Shown: one piece after another, positions 7,054 to 15,489 of the stretch
How the letters are laid out: each line of letters begins with the position of its first letter
Position numbering within the stretch: the stretch's first letter is position 1
Source of the DNA: CAYNEI01 sp964396185
GTDB lineage: Archaea > Thermoplasmatota > SW-10-69-26
Assembly: GCA_964396185.1 (NCBI GenBank)
Contig: CAYNEI010000001.1
Coordinates: forward strand, 186,001-250,000
Direction: 5' to 3'
Length of the DNA: 64,000 nt
Position numbers and translations under genes: made by a program
Notes under the pieces: generated by a model
Databases searched by the model: none
What the model was told of the DNA's origin: nothing
The model's input: the letters and a program-made list of their open reading frames with translations, nothing else

Positions 7054-9489
7054 TTGCATGCTGGAAAGCTATTCACCATCGCGCTAGCCCTGTTGATCAT
7101 CCCCCTGGCCCCTGGGGTCGCTCTCGGAGGGGGTCAAGGCTCCATCGCGGACGACCCATCGGGGCCGCCCGCGGCAGTAGACGCCCCGGCAGACGGGGTT
7201 CTTGAGCAGGGCTTGCTGGACAAGCTCGGCGAGGACCCGCACGGCGTCATCGTGCAGTTCGAACACACCGTCCCAGCCGACCTGGCTGAGATCCCCGGCA
7301 TCCAGCCTTCCTACATCTTCGAAAGCATCCCGGCAGCCTACGTCCTCGCCGACGCTGAAGCTGTCGCGACCCTGAGCCTGCTCGACAGCGTCACGTTCAT
7401 CGAGGACGCCGAGAAGGAGCTGGCCTTCCACCTTGAGACCGCAACGGTCGCCACGCGCGCCAAAGAGGTCTACGACCTGGCCTTCGAGCCCCCGAGCCTG
7501 GTCATCGACGAGGAGGACGAGGTGCCGACCCTCCCTGACGGCTCGCCCTACGACGGTGCCGGCATCGGCGTCGCCATCATCGACTCGGGCCTGGACGGCA
7601 CCCACCCTGACTTCCAGGCGCCCGGCAAGCAGGCCGGCAACTACGTCGTCACGCCAGTAGGCGTCGAGGACGGCGGCGAGCTCACCGCGCAAGGGTCCAG
7701 TCACGGCACCCACATCGCCAGCGCCGCGGCCGGGACCGGCGCGGCCTCAGCGGCCGAGGACGGCCCTGACCGACGCGGTGCGGCTCCTGGCGCGCCTCTC
7801 TACACGTTCGCCACGTGGTCCCCGGCCGACCAGGGCGGCGCGGAGGCCACGACCCTGGCCCCAGCCATGGCCTTCGACTGGATCCTCCAGAACGGCCACG
7901 CCCAGGACCCCGCGATCCGCGTCATCGTGAACGCCTGGAGCTGCACGGCTACCCCGTGTGCGGAGGCCAACCCGGCCCAGGCCCACGTCCAACTGGCCAC
8001 CGGGCTGGCGGATGCCGGCTACCTGGTGCTCTTCAGCGTCGGCAACAACGGCGGGACCGGCGACGGCGCGTTCACAAGCCCTGAGTCGCAGCTGGCCACG
8101 CCAGGCATCCTCGGGATCGGTGCCGCCGACGACGAGGGTGTGGGCAACCGGGATGACTGCACGAAGAGCATCTCAAGCAAGGGGGATGCCTTCACCCCGC
8201 TCACCTGGCCCGATCTCATCGCGCCCGGAGACGACGTCTGGACCGCCAACGCGATCCATGCCAGCGAGGAAACCCGGGTCCCTGTGCCCGAGAACCCGGC
8301 CCAGTCGAGCCGACGCTCCTACGTCCAAGTGACCGGGACGTCGATCGCCGCCGGCCACACAGGCGGGGTCGCAGCCCTCATGCTCCAGGCCAACGCGAGC
8401 CTGACCGGTGAGGAGATCGCCTACATCCTCAAGGAAACAGCCCACAAGCCGGCAGGCGAGAGTGAGAAGTGCAACCGGGCCTTCTACCAGGCCGACCCCA
8501 CCCACCCGTGGGGTACCGCGAACTGGGCGGCCGGTCACGGCATCCTGGACGCGGTGGACGCCATCCAGCTCGCCATCGACTTCGATGGGATCCCGGACAC
8601 CGAGCCTGCCCTCGAGACGGTTCCGGAGGATGTCCTGCCCGTCGACCCCAGCTTCACGCCGACGCACACGTTCTACCTCAGCGGTGAGGACGCGCTGGCC
8701 TCCGAGGCGCCGGGCCGCGGGATCCCCACGATCCGGAACGTTGGTCCCGGCGGAACCCTCGTGCACACGAGCGAGCCCCTCGCCGAGGGCTTCACCGCCG
8801 ACGGTGCGCTGGCCGAGATCTGGATGGGGACCACGGCTGAGTACCAGATCACCTTCAACGCCTTGGATCCCTTCGTGCTAATCGAGCGCCTGCCTGCCGA
8901 CGGCGGCGAAGCCGAGCTGATCTTCGGGGAGGAGATGCCGCTGATGCACACCCAGCCCCTCAACCCGATCCTCCGCCCCAAAGACGCCCTGTTCGACGCG
9001 CCGGTCACCTTCGTACAAGGCGACCGGATCCAGATCACGATCCGCGTGATCGGCACCAGCGCGGCATCCCCTGCTGTAGGTAACGCGCTGATCTACAGTG
9101 ACGCCCGCCCGGTGCCCTCGCGGATCCAGCTCGGCGAGCTCGTCGAGCGCCCAGCTGTCGGCAGCGAAGCGTGGTGCATCGAGACATCCGCCTGCACGCG
9201 CCTGGGTGGTCCCATGGAGATCGTCAGCCTCCGCTGTAGCGACGACTTCCGCCAGACCCACGTGGTCTTCACCGGCCCGGCTGGAGCCAGGGCAACCGTG
9301 GAGTGCAACCAGGCCGTGGCCACGTGCACCGTGCCTGGCGAGATCGGAAGTGGCGAGGTCGGGACGTGCCGTGCCGAGTCCGTGCTCACCCACATCTACA
9401 CCGGCCAGGGCTCGTGCACGTACACGCTCCCCGACGGGACCGCGGGCGGCTTCGGGCATTGCGCGCACGGGCCGCTGCCTGAGGAGTGA
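7054..9489 (+). CDS. Secreted subtilisin-like serine protease 3
   Basis: An 811-residue third member of the tandem subtilase family. The signal peptide (MHAGKLF start) is nearly identical to that of subtilase 1. The I9-like propeptide covers about 60-130. Catalytic residues are Asp177 (IIDSGLDGTHPDF), His217 (SHGTHIAS), Asn331 (SVGNN) and Ser430 (GTSIAAGH). The C-terminal half is a beta-rich domain closed by the family's Cys-rich module (GTCRAE, CTYTLPDG). The TTG start is placed as in subtilase 1, directly after the GAGGCGAGGC site. The three genes probably arose by tandem duplication, and the diverged C-terminal domains suggest different substrates or surfaces. Confidence 0.92.
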   Translation: MHAGKLFTIALALLIIPLAPGVALGGGQGSIADDPSGPPAAVDAPADGVLEQGLLDKLGEDPHGVIVQFEHTVPADLAEIPGIQPSYIFESIPAAYVLADAEAVATLSLLDSVTFIEDAEKELAFHLETATVATRAKEVYDLAFEPPSLVIDEEDEVPTLPDGSPYDGAGIGVAIIDSGLDGTHPDFQAPGKQAGNYVVTPVGVEDGGELTAQGSSHGTHIASAAAGTGAASAAEDGPDRRGAAPGAPLYTFATWSPADQGGAEATTLAPAMAFDWILQNGHAQDPAIRVIVNAWSCTATPCAEANPAQAHVQLATGLADAGYLVLFSVGNNGGTGDGAFTSPESQLATPGILGIGAADDEGVGNRDDCTKSISSKGDAFTPLTWPDLIAPGDDVWTANAIHASEETRVPVPENPAQSSRRSYVQVTGTSIAAGHTGGVAALMLQANASLTGEEIAYILKETAHKPAGESEKCNRAFYQADPTHPWGTANWAAGHGILDAVDAIQLAIDFDGIPDTEPALETVPEDVLPVDPSFTPTHTFYLSGEDALASEAPGRGIPTIRNVGPGGTLVHTSEPLAEGFTADGALAEIWMGTTAEYQITFNALDPFVLIERLPADGGEAELIFGEEMPLMHTQPLNPILRPKDALFDAPVTFVQGDRIQITIRVIGTSAASPAVGNALIYSDARPVPSRIQLGELVERPAVGSEAWCIETSACTRLGGPMEIVSLRCSDDFRQTHVVFTGPAGARATVECNQAVATCTVPGEIGSGEVGTCRAESVLTHIYTGQGSCTYTLPDGTAGGFGHCAHGPLPEE

Positions 9490-9517
9490 TCAGGCTCGGA
9501 CCCACCCATCGGGAAGC

Positions 9518-9599
9518 GCTTCGTGCCTTCGTGATCGAGCCGGTCACGCAGGCACGAAGCCAGCACCCCGGCCCAGCGAGCGTGGCTCGCGCGTCGGGG
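9518..9599 (+). other. Two nested perfect hairpins after subtilase 3
   Basis: GCTTCGTGCC (9518-9527) pairs perfectly with GGCACGAAGC (9551-9560) and encloses a second stem CGTGA/TCACG (9530-9534 with 9544-9548). Directly after it, CCCCG/CGGGG (9566-9570 with 9595-9599) encloses GCGAGC/GCTCGC (9576-9581 with 9585-9590). This may stop transcription of the subtilases or be part of a small RNA. No poly-T tract follows, so a classical archaeal terminator is not certain. Confidence 0.5.
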
Positions 9600-9638
9600 C
9601 CGCCAAACCTAAGAACCCGGCTCGACTCATGGTCGGGC

Positions 9639-9854
9639 GTGCCCGGTGCAGCGATCTTCCAGGCCACATGCCCAGGCTGCGAGCAGACGGCCAAGTTCAT
9701 CGAGCTCAAGGTCGAGGCCTGCGTCCAGCCAGACGGGGGCCCGCCGAAGGCGTGGCAGGGCTTCAAGTGCCTGGCGTGCAACCAGCGCACCAAGGAGGTT
9801 GAGGGCGCTGATGGGGTGCACCGGTTCGTCGACGGGCGCCACGTGGTCGAATGA
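9639..9854 (+). CDS. Small zinc-ribbon protein
   Basis: A 71-residue protein with two CxxC pairs, CPGC near residue 11 and CLAC near 45, separated by about 30 residues in a beta-rich context: a classic zinc ribbon. The GTG at 9639 is preceded by CCTAAGAA at 9608-9615, the right distance for a leaderless start; the longer frame to 9486 would include hairpin DNA. Such single zinc ribbons usually bind nucleic acid or protein partners, but the specific role is unknown. It is convergent with the hydrolase gene, only 8 nt away. Confidence 0.65.
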   Translation: MPGAAIFQATCPGCEQTAKFIELKVEACVQPDGGPPKAWQGFKCLACNQRTKEVEGADGVHRFVDGRHVVE

Positions 9855-9862
9855 TCCCCAGG

Positions 9863-11395
9863 TTACTCCACGATCGGCAACCCGACCTCGACATCCCCGA
9901 TGACCACTGCGCCGGGTACCCGGCTGGCGTGGCCAACGAACTGGGCCGCCCACGGGCTGATGGCCAGGTAGAGCTCCTCGTCCTCACCGATCTCGTCCAC
10001 GATGCCTCCCAGCTCGATCTCCATGGGCTCGGCCAGCGCGGGACCCTGGATGAGGCTCGGCATCCACTGCTTGTCGATGAGCTCCGCGTTGTCACGGCTC
10101 GTGCCCGCCGCCAGGCCCCAGAAGAGCCGCGCGTCCGGGTGGGGGGTCGTGACGGTGGCGGTGAGCGTCGGGATGCCGGCCAGGGTCACGGGTCCTTCGA
10201 CGAGAGGCATCATCCGGAGCTCCCCGTGGAGGCCGACGGTGAGGGCCTGGCCGTCGAGGGCCGGGACGTCCACGACCTGGTTCTCGGGCAGATCCGTGAG
10301 GGCAACGCACGTGTTCTGGGCGCTGCCCAGGAGCACGCCATGGGTCGCGGTGGGCAGTGGTGTGCCCAGGAGATGGTGCTTGAGGAATGCGCGGGCGCCC
10401 GCGAAGCTGTCGTCCTGGGTGCACGGCTGGCCGCTGCCGGTGCGGTAGGCCAACGGCTCACCCTGGGGGATCTGACCGGGCAGGCCGTGGCCACCCTGGT
10501 GGCCGATGTAGAGGCTCTGAGCCCGGGCGGCTGTCGTTAGGGCTTGGGAGAAGCTGTGCCAGCCGTCGTTCATGTTGAACACGATGTCGGCAGCACCCTG
10601 GTTGATCCGCACGGGGATGTCCAGCTGCGTGCCTTGCTCAGCGAACCACGCGGGCCCGTGTTGGTGGATCTCCTCCCAGAAGTCGGCTGGCGGGGGACCG
10701 TCGATTGTGGAGCCTGTGGCGGTCACCGTGGCGAAGCCCAGGTGGATCCATGGAGCCAGGTTGTTACTGGCCACCCCGGAGGCGTAGAGGCCGCTGACGA
10801 TCTCGGTGCGCAGCACGCCGTTGGGTGCCAGGCTCTCTCGCAGATCGTACCATGTGTTGCCGGGGGTGAGCGCGTTGAACCGGGTCTCGCCGTTGAGCGA
10901 CTGGTCGGTGAACGCGCCGACCCACTGGAAACCGCCGCCGTAGCTGCCCCCGATGCCCCCCATCACGGGATCGCTCCCGCCAGGCCCGTCATCCTTGGCG
11001 ACCCACTCCAGCTCGGCGATCCGGTCGATGACGGCGACGATGTCTCGGCCCTCCAGATCGGGATCCATGACGTTGTTCTGACCCTCCGAGCCGGTGTTGC
11101 CGCGCTGGGTCATGCTCACAGCACCGATGCCGGCGTCCAGGTAGCCGCTGAAGCCATCGCAGCCCTTCTTGTTGCCTCCCCAGCCGTGGCTGTGGAAGAC
11201 CACGGGGACCGGGCTGCTCGCGCTCGCGCCCGCCGGCTGGCAGATGTTGATGTCGATGAGCGTTCCATCGAAGCTCTCGACGAGCTCGCTGGTCTGGGTG
11301 TAGCCGGCCTCCCCGTCGCCGGAAACTGGCAGAGCCAGGCCGGCGATGGCCAGAGAGAACGCGCTCAGGATGGCAAAGATGGATGTGGGCCGCAT
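9863..11395 (-). CDS. Secreted alpha/beta hydrolase, CocE/S15 peptidase-like
   Basis: A 510-residue exported hydrolase resembling X-prolyl dipeptidyl peptidase (S15)/cocaine esterase-type proteins. Residues 1-28 form a signal peptide. The hydrolase core begins near 40; HGWGGNKKG probably forms the oxyanion region, and GGSYGG is the nucleophile elbow (GxSxGG) carrying the catalytic serine. A likely acid (QGAADIVFN) and histidine (GHQGGHGLPG) follow. The C-terminal 150 residues look like the jelly-roll domain found in this group. ATG 11395 matches the signal peptide; the frame extends further without one. It may hydrolyse peptides or esters released by the neighbouring proteases. Confidence 0.82.
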   Translation of the reverse strand: MRPTSIFAILSAFSLAIAGLALPVSGDGEAGYTQTSELVESFDGTLIDINICQPAGASASSPVPVVFHSHGWGGNKKGCDGFSGYLDAGIGAVSMTQRGNTGSEGQNNVMDPDLEGRDIVAVIDRIAELEWVAKDDGPGGSDPVMGGIGGSYGGGFQWVGAFTDQSLNGETRFNALTPGNTWYDLRESLAPNGVLRTEIVSGLYASGVASNNLAPWIHLGFATVTATGSTIDGPPPADFWEEIHQHGPAWFAEQGTQLDIPVRINQGAADIVFNMNDGWHSFSQALTTAARAQSLYIGHQGGHGLPGQIPQGEPLAYRTGSGQPCTQDDSFAGARAFLKHHLLGTPLPTATHGVLLGSAQNTCVALTDLPENQVVDVPALDGQALTVGLHGELRMMPLVEGPVTLAGIPTLTATVTTPHPDARLFWGLAAGTSRDNAELIDKQWMPSLIQGPALAEPMEIELGGIVDEIGEDEELYLAISPWAAQFVGHASRVPGAVVIGDVEVGLPIVE

Positions 11396-11425
11396 GGTCG
11401 CCTCCGAGGGAGGCAACGCAGCCCG

Positions 11426-11436
11426 GCCATTAAACC
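11426..11436 (-). promoter_or_regulatory. TATA-like box for CocE-like hydrolase
   Basis: On the minus strand CGGTTTAATGG lies 31-41 nt before the ATG at 11395, followed by a purine-rich stretch next to the start. Confidence 0.45.
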
Positions 11437-11454
11437 GTTCTTGACCTCGCGCCG

Positions 11455-11817
11455 TCAGGAGAAGCTCTTCCCGCAGCCGCACGCCTGGCTGGCGTTCGGG
11501 TTGTCCACCTGGAACCCGCCACCGATGAGGCTGTCGTTGAACCGGATGATCGATCCCTCGAGCAGCTCGAGCATGTCGGCTTGCACGTAGATGTCGATGT
11601 CGTGGTCACGGACCACGGTCTCGACCTCTTCGGGCTCGCCCTTGGCCATGCTGAGCGCGTACTGGAGGCCCGCGCACCCGCCGGGCATGACGAGCAGGCG
11701 CAGGGCATCCACGCCGTCCTGGCGGTCCATCTCGGCCTGGAGCCGCTCGGCCGCCTGGTCGGTGAACGAGAGGGCTGGCGATGCGGTGGGTGGTTGGGTG
11801 GAGATGGCTTCGGTCAT
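11455..11817 (-). CDS. A-type iron-sulfur carrier protein (IscA/ErpA family)
   Basis: A 120-residue member of the HesB/IscA/ErpA family, which carries or delivers iron-sulfur clusters to apo-proteins in the cytoplasm. The three family cysteines are present: Cys48 in PGGCAG, and Cys113 and Cys115 in the ACGCG end. Length matches the family, with a slightly longer N-terminus (about 12 residues). ATG 11817 is the only start that gives a compact protein; the frame upstream is antisense to the phosphatase gene. It is divergent from the phosphatase and upstream of the hydrolase on the same strand, with a 59-nt gap that contains a separate TATA-like box, so an operon is not implied. Confidence 0.93.
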   Translation of the reverse strand: MTEAISTQPPTASPALSFTDQAAERLQAEMDRQDGVDALRLLVMPGGCAGLQYALSMAKGEPEEVETVVRDHDIDIYVQADMLELLEGSIIRFNDSLIGGGFQVDNPNASQACGCGKSFS

Positions 11818-11850
11818 GGTCGACCCAGGGGGAAGTGAGGCGTCCTGGAA

Positions 11851-11860
11851 CATAAACATG
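11851..11860 (-). promoter_or_regulatory. TATA-like box for IscA-type gene
   Basis: CATGTTTATG on the minus strand, 34-43 nt before the ATG at 11817. A short leader follows with GGGGGAA close to the start codon. Confidence 0.45.
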
Positions 11861-11917
11861 GCGTCCAAGCACGCATGCTTGAGACGGATGCAACCGGGAG
11901 GGAGTTCACCCGAAGAC

Positions 11918-11926
11918 GTATAAACT
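11918..11926 (+). promoter_or_regulatory. TATA box for purple acid phosphatase
   Basis: CGTATAAAC, one of the clearest TATA boxes in the window, 22-30 nt before the GTG at 11948. The spacing supports leaderless initiation at that GTG and not at the ATG 12 nt later. Confidence 0.65.
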
Positions 11927-11947
11927 CCAGAGGAGCTGCAGGACGCG

Positions 11948-13348
11948 GTGAGGCTTGGTATGAGCAGGCTTGGCGATCTGGTACCCCGGTCGAGGTGGGC
12001 TGCAGCGCTTCTAGCGCTCGTGATGGTGACGGTCTCTGTGCTCTCGGTCGCCGAGGAGGCCCCGTGGAGCGCGAACGCGCTGGACGAGGGGCTCGCACCT
12101 TCCAGCCAGGACTCGGGAGAGCCCTGGGGCCTGCACCTCTCCTGGGCGTTGGACCCGGCCACGACCATGAGCGTCACCTGGTTCACCGAGACCCTCGACG
12201 ATCCGGGCACCACCGTCGAGTACGGCGAGGACGCCACACTTGGCACGTCCGTCACCGGGATCGTCAAGCAGGTCCCCGGACGCCAGGCGCTGGTCCACGA
12301 GGTCAACATCACGGGCTTGGAGCCCGGCACCACGTACCACTACCGTGCCGGCAGCAGCTCCAGCTTCTCGGAGGTGTACACGTTCACCACGGCGCCCGAG
12401 CCCGGCGAGCCGTTCCGCTTCGCCCTCTACGGCGACCAGGGCCGCACGGACAACAGCAAGAGTGTCCGTGACGGCGTGGCAGCGGCCGACCCCGACGTCA
12501 TCGTCATCGCCGGCGATCTCGCCTACGACGAGACCGTGCACCAGCGGCAGTGGGACGACTGGTTCATCATGAACGAGGAGCTCTTCGCCACGACCCCGGT
12601 CATCCCCGCCATGGGCAACCACGAGTGGGAGAACAACGAGATCGGCACCAGCGCCTTCGAGGAGCGCTGGACCCTGCCCGGCATCGAGCGCTACTACAGC
12701 CTGGACGTCGGTAACGTGCACTTCCTCATCCTGGAATCCGACCCGGTCTCCTACCGGAACAACGGGGACCTGGCCAACATGATCGCCTTCGCCGAGGAGG
12801 ACCTCAAGGACGCCGCGGCCCGCAGGGACGCGGGTGACGGGATCGACCACATCATGGTGGTCCAGCACCACCCCCTCTACTCGAACGCGGCCAGCAACCG
12901 GGCCACGCGTTGGGTCAACCACGACGCCACCTGGGAGGAGCAGCTCTTCCACAAGTACGACGTCAAGTTCCTGCTCGTGGGACACAACCACTACTACGAG
13001 CGCTCACGCCCCATGGCCTACCAGGTCCCCACCACCTTCGAGGACGACGAGTACACGGACCCGGAAGGGTGGATCCAGATCATCAGCGGCGGCGGGGGCA
13101 TCAGCCTCTACGAGTTCAAGCACCCCGACGACTTCCTGCCGTACAACGCCGCCCACGCTCGCAAGTACCACTTCACCCAAGCTGACGTTGATGGCGAGAC
13201 CATCCACGTCCAGGCCATCACCGCGGATCTGGCCGCAGGCCAGGTGATCGATGCCTTCAGCCTGACCGACACCTCCGGGCCCTCGGCGGCCGGTCCGCCT
13301 GGCGGTCAGGCCGGTGCGAGCACGGGTCCGACGGCATCCTGGACATAG
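11948..13348 (+). CDS. Exported purple acid phosphatase-like metallophosphoesterase
   Basis: A 466-residue secreted or membrane-anchored phosphatase. A hydrophobic segment near residues 17-36 is the signal or anchor. Residues about 55-145 form the fibronectin-III-like N-terminal domain of purple acid phosphatases. The metallophosphoesterase domain follows with all metal-binding motifs: GDQG, GDLAYDE, GNHEWE, QHHP and GHNHYYER. This is the binuclear metal site that hydrolyses phosphate monoesters. The C-terminus ends in a Gly/Pro/Ala-rich low-complexity tail. GTG 11948 is preferred for its TATA spacing; the ATG at 11960 would shorten the protein by 4 residues. Likely role is phosphate scavenging outside the cell. 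Confidence 0.9.
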   Translation: MRLGMSRLGDLVPRSRWAAALLALVMVTVSVLSVAEEAPWSANALDEGLAPSSQDSGEPWGLHLSWALDPATTMSVTWFTETLDDPGTTVEYGEDATLGTSVTGIVKQVPGRQALVHEVNITGLEPGTTYHYRAGSSSSFSEVYTFTTAPEPGEPFRFALYGDQGRTDNSKSVRDGVAAADPDVIVIAGDLAYDETVHQRQWDDWFIMNEELFATTPVIPAMGNHEWENNEIGTSAFEERWTLPGIERYYSLDVGNVHFLILESDPVSYRNNGDLANMIAFAEEDLKDAAARRDAGDGIDHIMVVQHHPLYSNAASNRATRWVNHDATWEEQLFHKYDVKFLLVGHNHYYERSRPMAYQVPTTFEDDEYTDPEGWIQIISGGGGISLYEFKHPDDFLPYNAAHARKYHFTQADVDGETIHVQAITADLAAGQVIDAFSLTDTSGPSAAGPPGGQAGASTGPTASWT

Positions 13349-13377
13349 CCGGTGCTCTGGCGCGCTCGAAGCCCAAC

Positions 13378-13385
13378 GCCTAAGC
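13378..13385 (+). promoter_or_regulatory. TATA-like box for uppP
   Basis: GCCTAAGC lies 23-30 nt before the GTG at 13408, favouring this start over the TTG at 13393. Confidence 0.45.
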
Positions 13386-13407
13386 TGGATGCTTGCCTGG
13401 ACCCGCC

Positions 13408-14235
13408 GTGGCTGACGGCTTGAGCTGGTTGGAGGCGATCCTGCTCGGCATCGTGCAGGGCCTGACCGAGTGGCTCCCGGTCTCCAGCAGCGGCCACCTC
13501 GTCATCGTCCAGCAGACCCTTGGCCTGGAGGCCACGATCCTCTTCGACCTGCTGCTCCACGTGGGCACGCTCGCCGTCGTCTTGGTCTTCTACCGCTCGC
13601 GCATCCAACGGATGGTGCGGGCGGTGGTCAGCGCGCCATCCGAACAGCGTGGTGGGCGGGGATGGCAAGCCACCTGGTGGGGGGATGAGGACCGGCGCCT
13701 GGCGCTGCTCGTCGTGGTCGCCACGATCCCCACGGTGATCATCGGGTTCAGCTTCGAGGGGGTGTTCCTCTCGATGTTCGACTCCCTGACCGTCGTCGGC
13801 GTGGCGCTGGTCGCGACCGGCTGCTGGCTCGCGCTGACCCGTTGGGCGCCGTGGTCCATGCTCGGCCTTGGCATCGCTGCCGCGCTAGCTATCGGCACGC
13901 TCCAGGGCCTGGCCATCGTGCCCGGCATCTCGAGGAGCGGGGCCACCATCGGGGCGGCCCTGCTGCTTGGCGTTGGAAGGGAGGAGGCGGTCGAGTTCAG
14001 CTTCCTGGTGAGCGTGCCGGCCATCGCTGGTGCCGCCGTGCTCCAGGCTGATGCTGCTGCGTTCAGCGAGATCGCCGGGGCATGGCCGGCCTACCTCGCC
14101 GGCATGATCGCGGCTGTCATGGTGGGCTATGCGGCGTTGGCGTGGCTGGTGCGCCTGGTTCGCGACGACCACTTCCACCGGTTCGCGCCGTACTGCCTAG
14201 GGGTGGGCCTGCTCGTGCTCGTGCTCTTCGTGTGA
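13408..14235 (+). CDS. uppP: Polyprenyl-diphosphate phosphatase (UppP/BacA family)
   Basis: A 275-residue polytopic membrane protein of the BacA/UppP family, which dephosphorylates polyprenyl diphosphate lipid carriers so they can be reused for glycan assembly. The N-terminal signature GIVQGLTEWLPVSSSGH is complete, and the second signature appears as PGISRSGATI in the middle. Around eight hydrophobic segments are visible, and the length matches the family. In archaea the substrate would be a dolichol-type carrier for surface glycoproteins; that is inference. It stands directly upstream of the pilus-like gene cluster but is separated by about 100 nt, so co-transcription is possible but not shown. 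Confidence 0.93.
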   Translation: MADGLSWLEAILLGIVQGLTEWLPVSSSGHLVIVQQTLGLEATILFDLLLHVGTLAVVLVFYRSRIQRMVRAVVSAPSEQRGGRGWQATWWGDEDRRLALLVVVATIPTVIIGFSFEGVFLSMFDSLTVVGVALVATGCWLALTRWAPWSMLGLGIAAALAIGTLQGLAIVPGISRSGATIGAALLLGVGREEAVEFSFLVSVPAIAGAAVLQADAAAFSEIAGAWPAYLAGMIAAVMVGYAALAWLVRLVRDDHFHRFAPYCLGVGLLVLVLFV

Positions 14236-14333
14236 GGCTCCCACGGGAGCGTCTCGAACCCTTCATGAACGAGCACAGGTTGCACTCAACCGACCAGTCG
14301 CGTCTGCCACGGCGCAAGCCCCGAGGAGTCCCG

Positions 14334-15422
14334 ATGTACGCCAACCCCCGATCCTGCACCCGTCGGCGCGATGCAGCGGTCAGCGATCTCATCGGGAACG
14401 TGCTGCTCGTGGGGCTCACGGTGGCGCTCATGGCGGGTGCGGGGCTGCTGCTGGTCACCATGGCCGAGCCGAGCGAGGCCCTCAACGCCCAGACCCGGGT
14501 CCGGGCCACCAGCGACACGCTCACCATCACCCACGTCGGCGGCGAACCGCTCCGCCTCGGGGGGGCGAGCCTGGTCGTCACCGTCGACGGCACCCAACAA
14601 CGCCTCCCGCTTACCGACTGCCCCATCACACCCACAGGGGAGCCAGGGTACTGGGAGTACGCAGAGACGCTCACCATCACCTCCCCAAGCGCGGGGTGTG
14701 CGGATTGGTCGGGCCAGGAGCTCACCAGCGCCCAGCTCGTGTTCAGGGGCCAGCACGACACCGGGAGCCTGCTGGCCTCCTGGGATGGCTTGGTGACCGG
14801 TGGAGCCATGCCAGGCCCCGGTCCCGGTCCAGGTCCAGGCCCCGGTCAGGAGCCGACGGCGGATTTCACCCACGAGTGCACGGGGATGGAGTGCAGCTTC
14901 ACGGACACCAGCACGGACCCGGATGGCACGATCCAGAGCTGGGAGTGGGACTTCGGGGGCGACGGCATCAGCACCGAGCAGCACCCCACCCACACCTTCA
15001 GCTCAGAGGGCACCTACGACGTCAAACTCAAGGTCACCGACGTCAGCGGCGCCACCGACAACCACCACGCCAACATCACTGTCACAGCCCTCGCCTCGGA
15101 CCCCATGCACGTCCACGACATCGCGCACGCCGAGGGGACCGGGCCACCTGCCCAGAGAGACCTGATCGCCACCGTGACCATCTACGATGGGAGTGAGGCG
15201 CCTCTGGCGAACGTGGAAACGTGCGTCGAGATCACCCGCTCTTCGGACAGCGCGACGTTCACGGACTGCGCGACCACCGAGGGCAGCGGTGAAGCCACGA
15301 TCACCTGGGTCGACGCGGGACGCGATACGTACACGGCGTGCGTGACCAGCCTCACCCTCTCCGGGTTCACCTGGGACACAGACGCCGACCACGCCTCCTC
15401 AGGCAACTGCCATACCGCCTGA
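14334..15422 (+). CDS. Archaeal type IV pilin-like protein with PKD domain
   Basis: A 362-residue surface protein. The N-terminus has the archaeal pilin pattern: a basic stretch (TRRRDAAVS) followed by DLIGNVLLVGLTVALMAG, as in class III signal peptides cut by a prepilin peptidase. A beta-rich region follows to residue 155, then a Pro-Gly linker (PGPGPG repeated, about 159-170), a PKD domain (residues 175-255, with WDFGGDG and HTFSSEGTYDVKL), and a further Ig-like domain with several cysteines. ATG 14334 is preceded by GAGGAG 6 nt upstream; the longer frame overlaps uppP. It heads a pilus-like cluster with its ATPase and membrane platform. It may be a pilin that displays a binding domain. Confidence 0.8.
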   Translation: MYANPRSCTRRRDAAVSDLIGNVLLVGLTVALMAGAGLLLVTMAEPSEALNAQTRVRATSDTLTITHVGGEPLRLGGASLVVTVDGTQQRLPLTDCPITPTGEPGYWEYAETLTITSPSAGCADWSGQELTSAQLVFRGQHDTGSLLASWDGLVTGGAMPGPGPGPGPGPGQEPTADFTHECTGMECSFTDTSTDPDGTIQSWEWDFGGDGISTEQHPTHTFSSEGTYDVKLKVTDVSGATDNHHANITVTALASDPMHVHDIAHAEGTGPPAQRDLIATVTIYDGSEAPLANVETCVEITRSSDSATFTDCATTEGSGEATITWVDAGRDTYTACVTSLTLSGFTWDTDADHASSGNCHTA

Positions 15423-15455
15423 CGGGGGAGAGCTGGAGGCTCGTTCGTTCCATCA

Positions 15456-15463
15456 TGCTTTAA
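15456..15463 (+). promoter_or_regulatory. TATA-like box before second pilin-like gene
   Basis: GCTTTAAG is 27-34 nt from the in-frame GTG at 15490 but only 3-10 nt from the ATG at 15466. This spacing argues for the GTG. Confidence 0.45.
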
Positions 15464-15489
15464 GCATGAACAGGTGGTGGGAACTACGC

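Noticed and set aside
10544..11590. Plus-strand open frame of 348 codons
   Set aside because: It is antisense to the CocE-like hydrolase, which has a signal peptide and nucleophile motif.
14809..14850. Non-coding minisatellite
   Set aside because: The GGTCCAGG-type repeat encodes the in-frame Pro-Gly linker of the PKD pilin.
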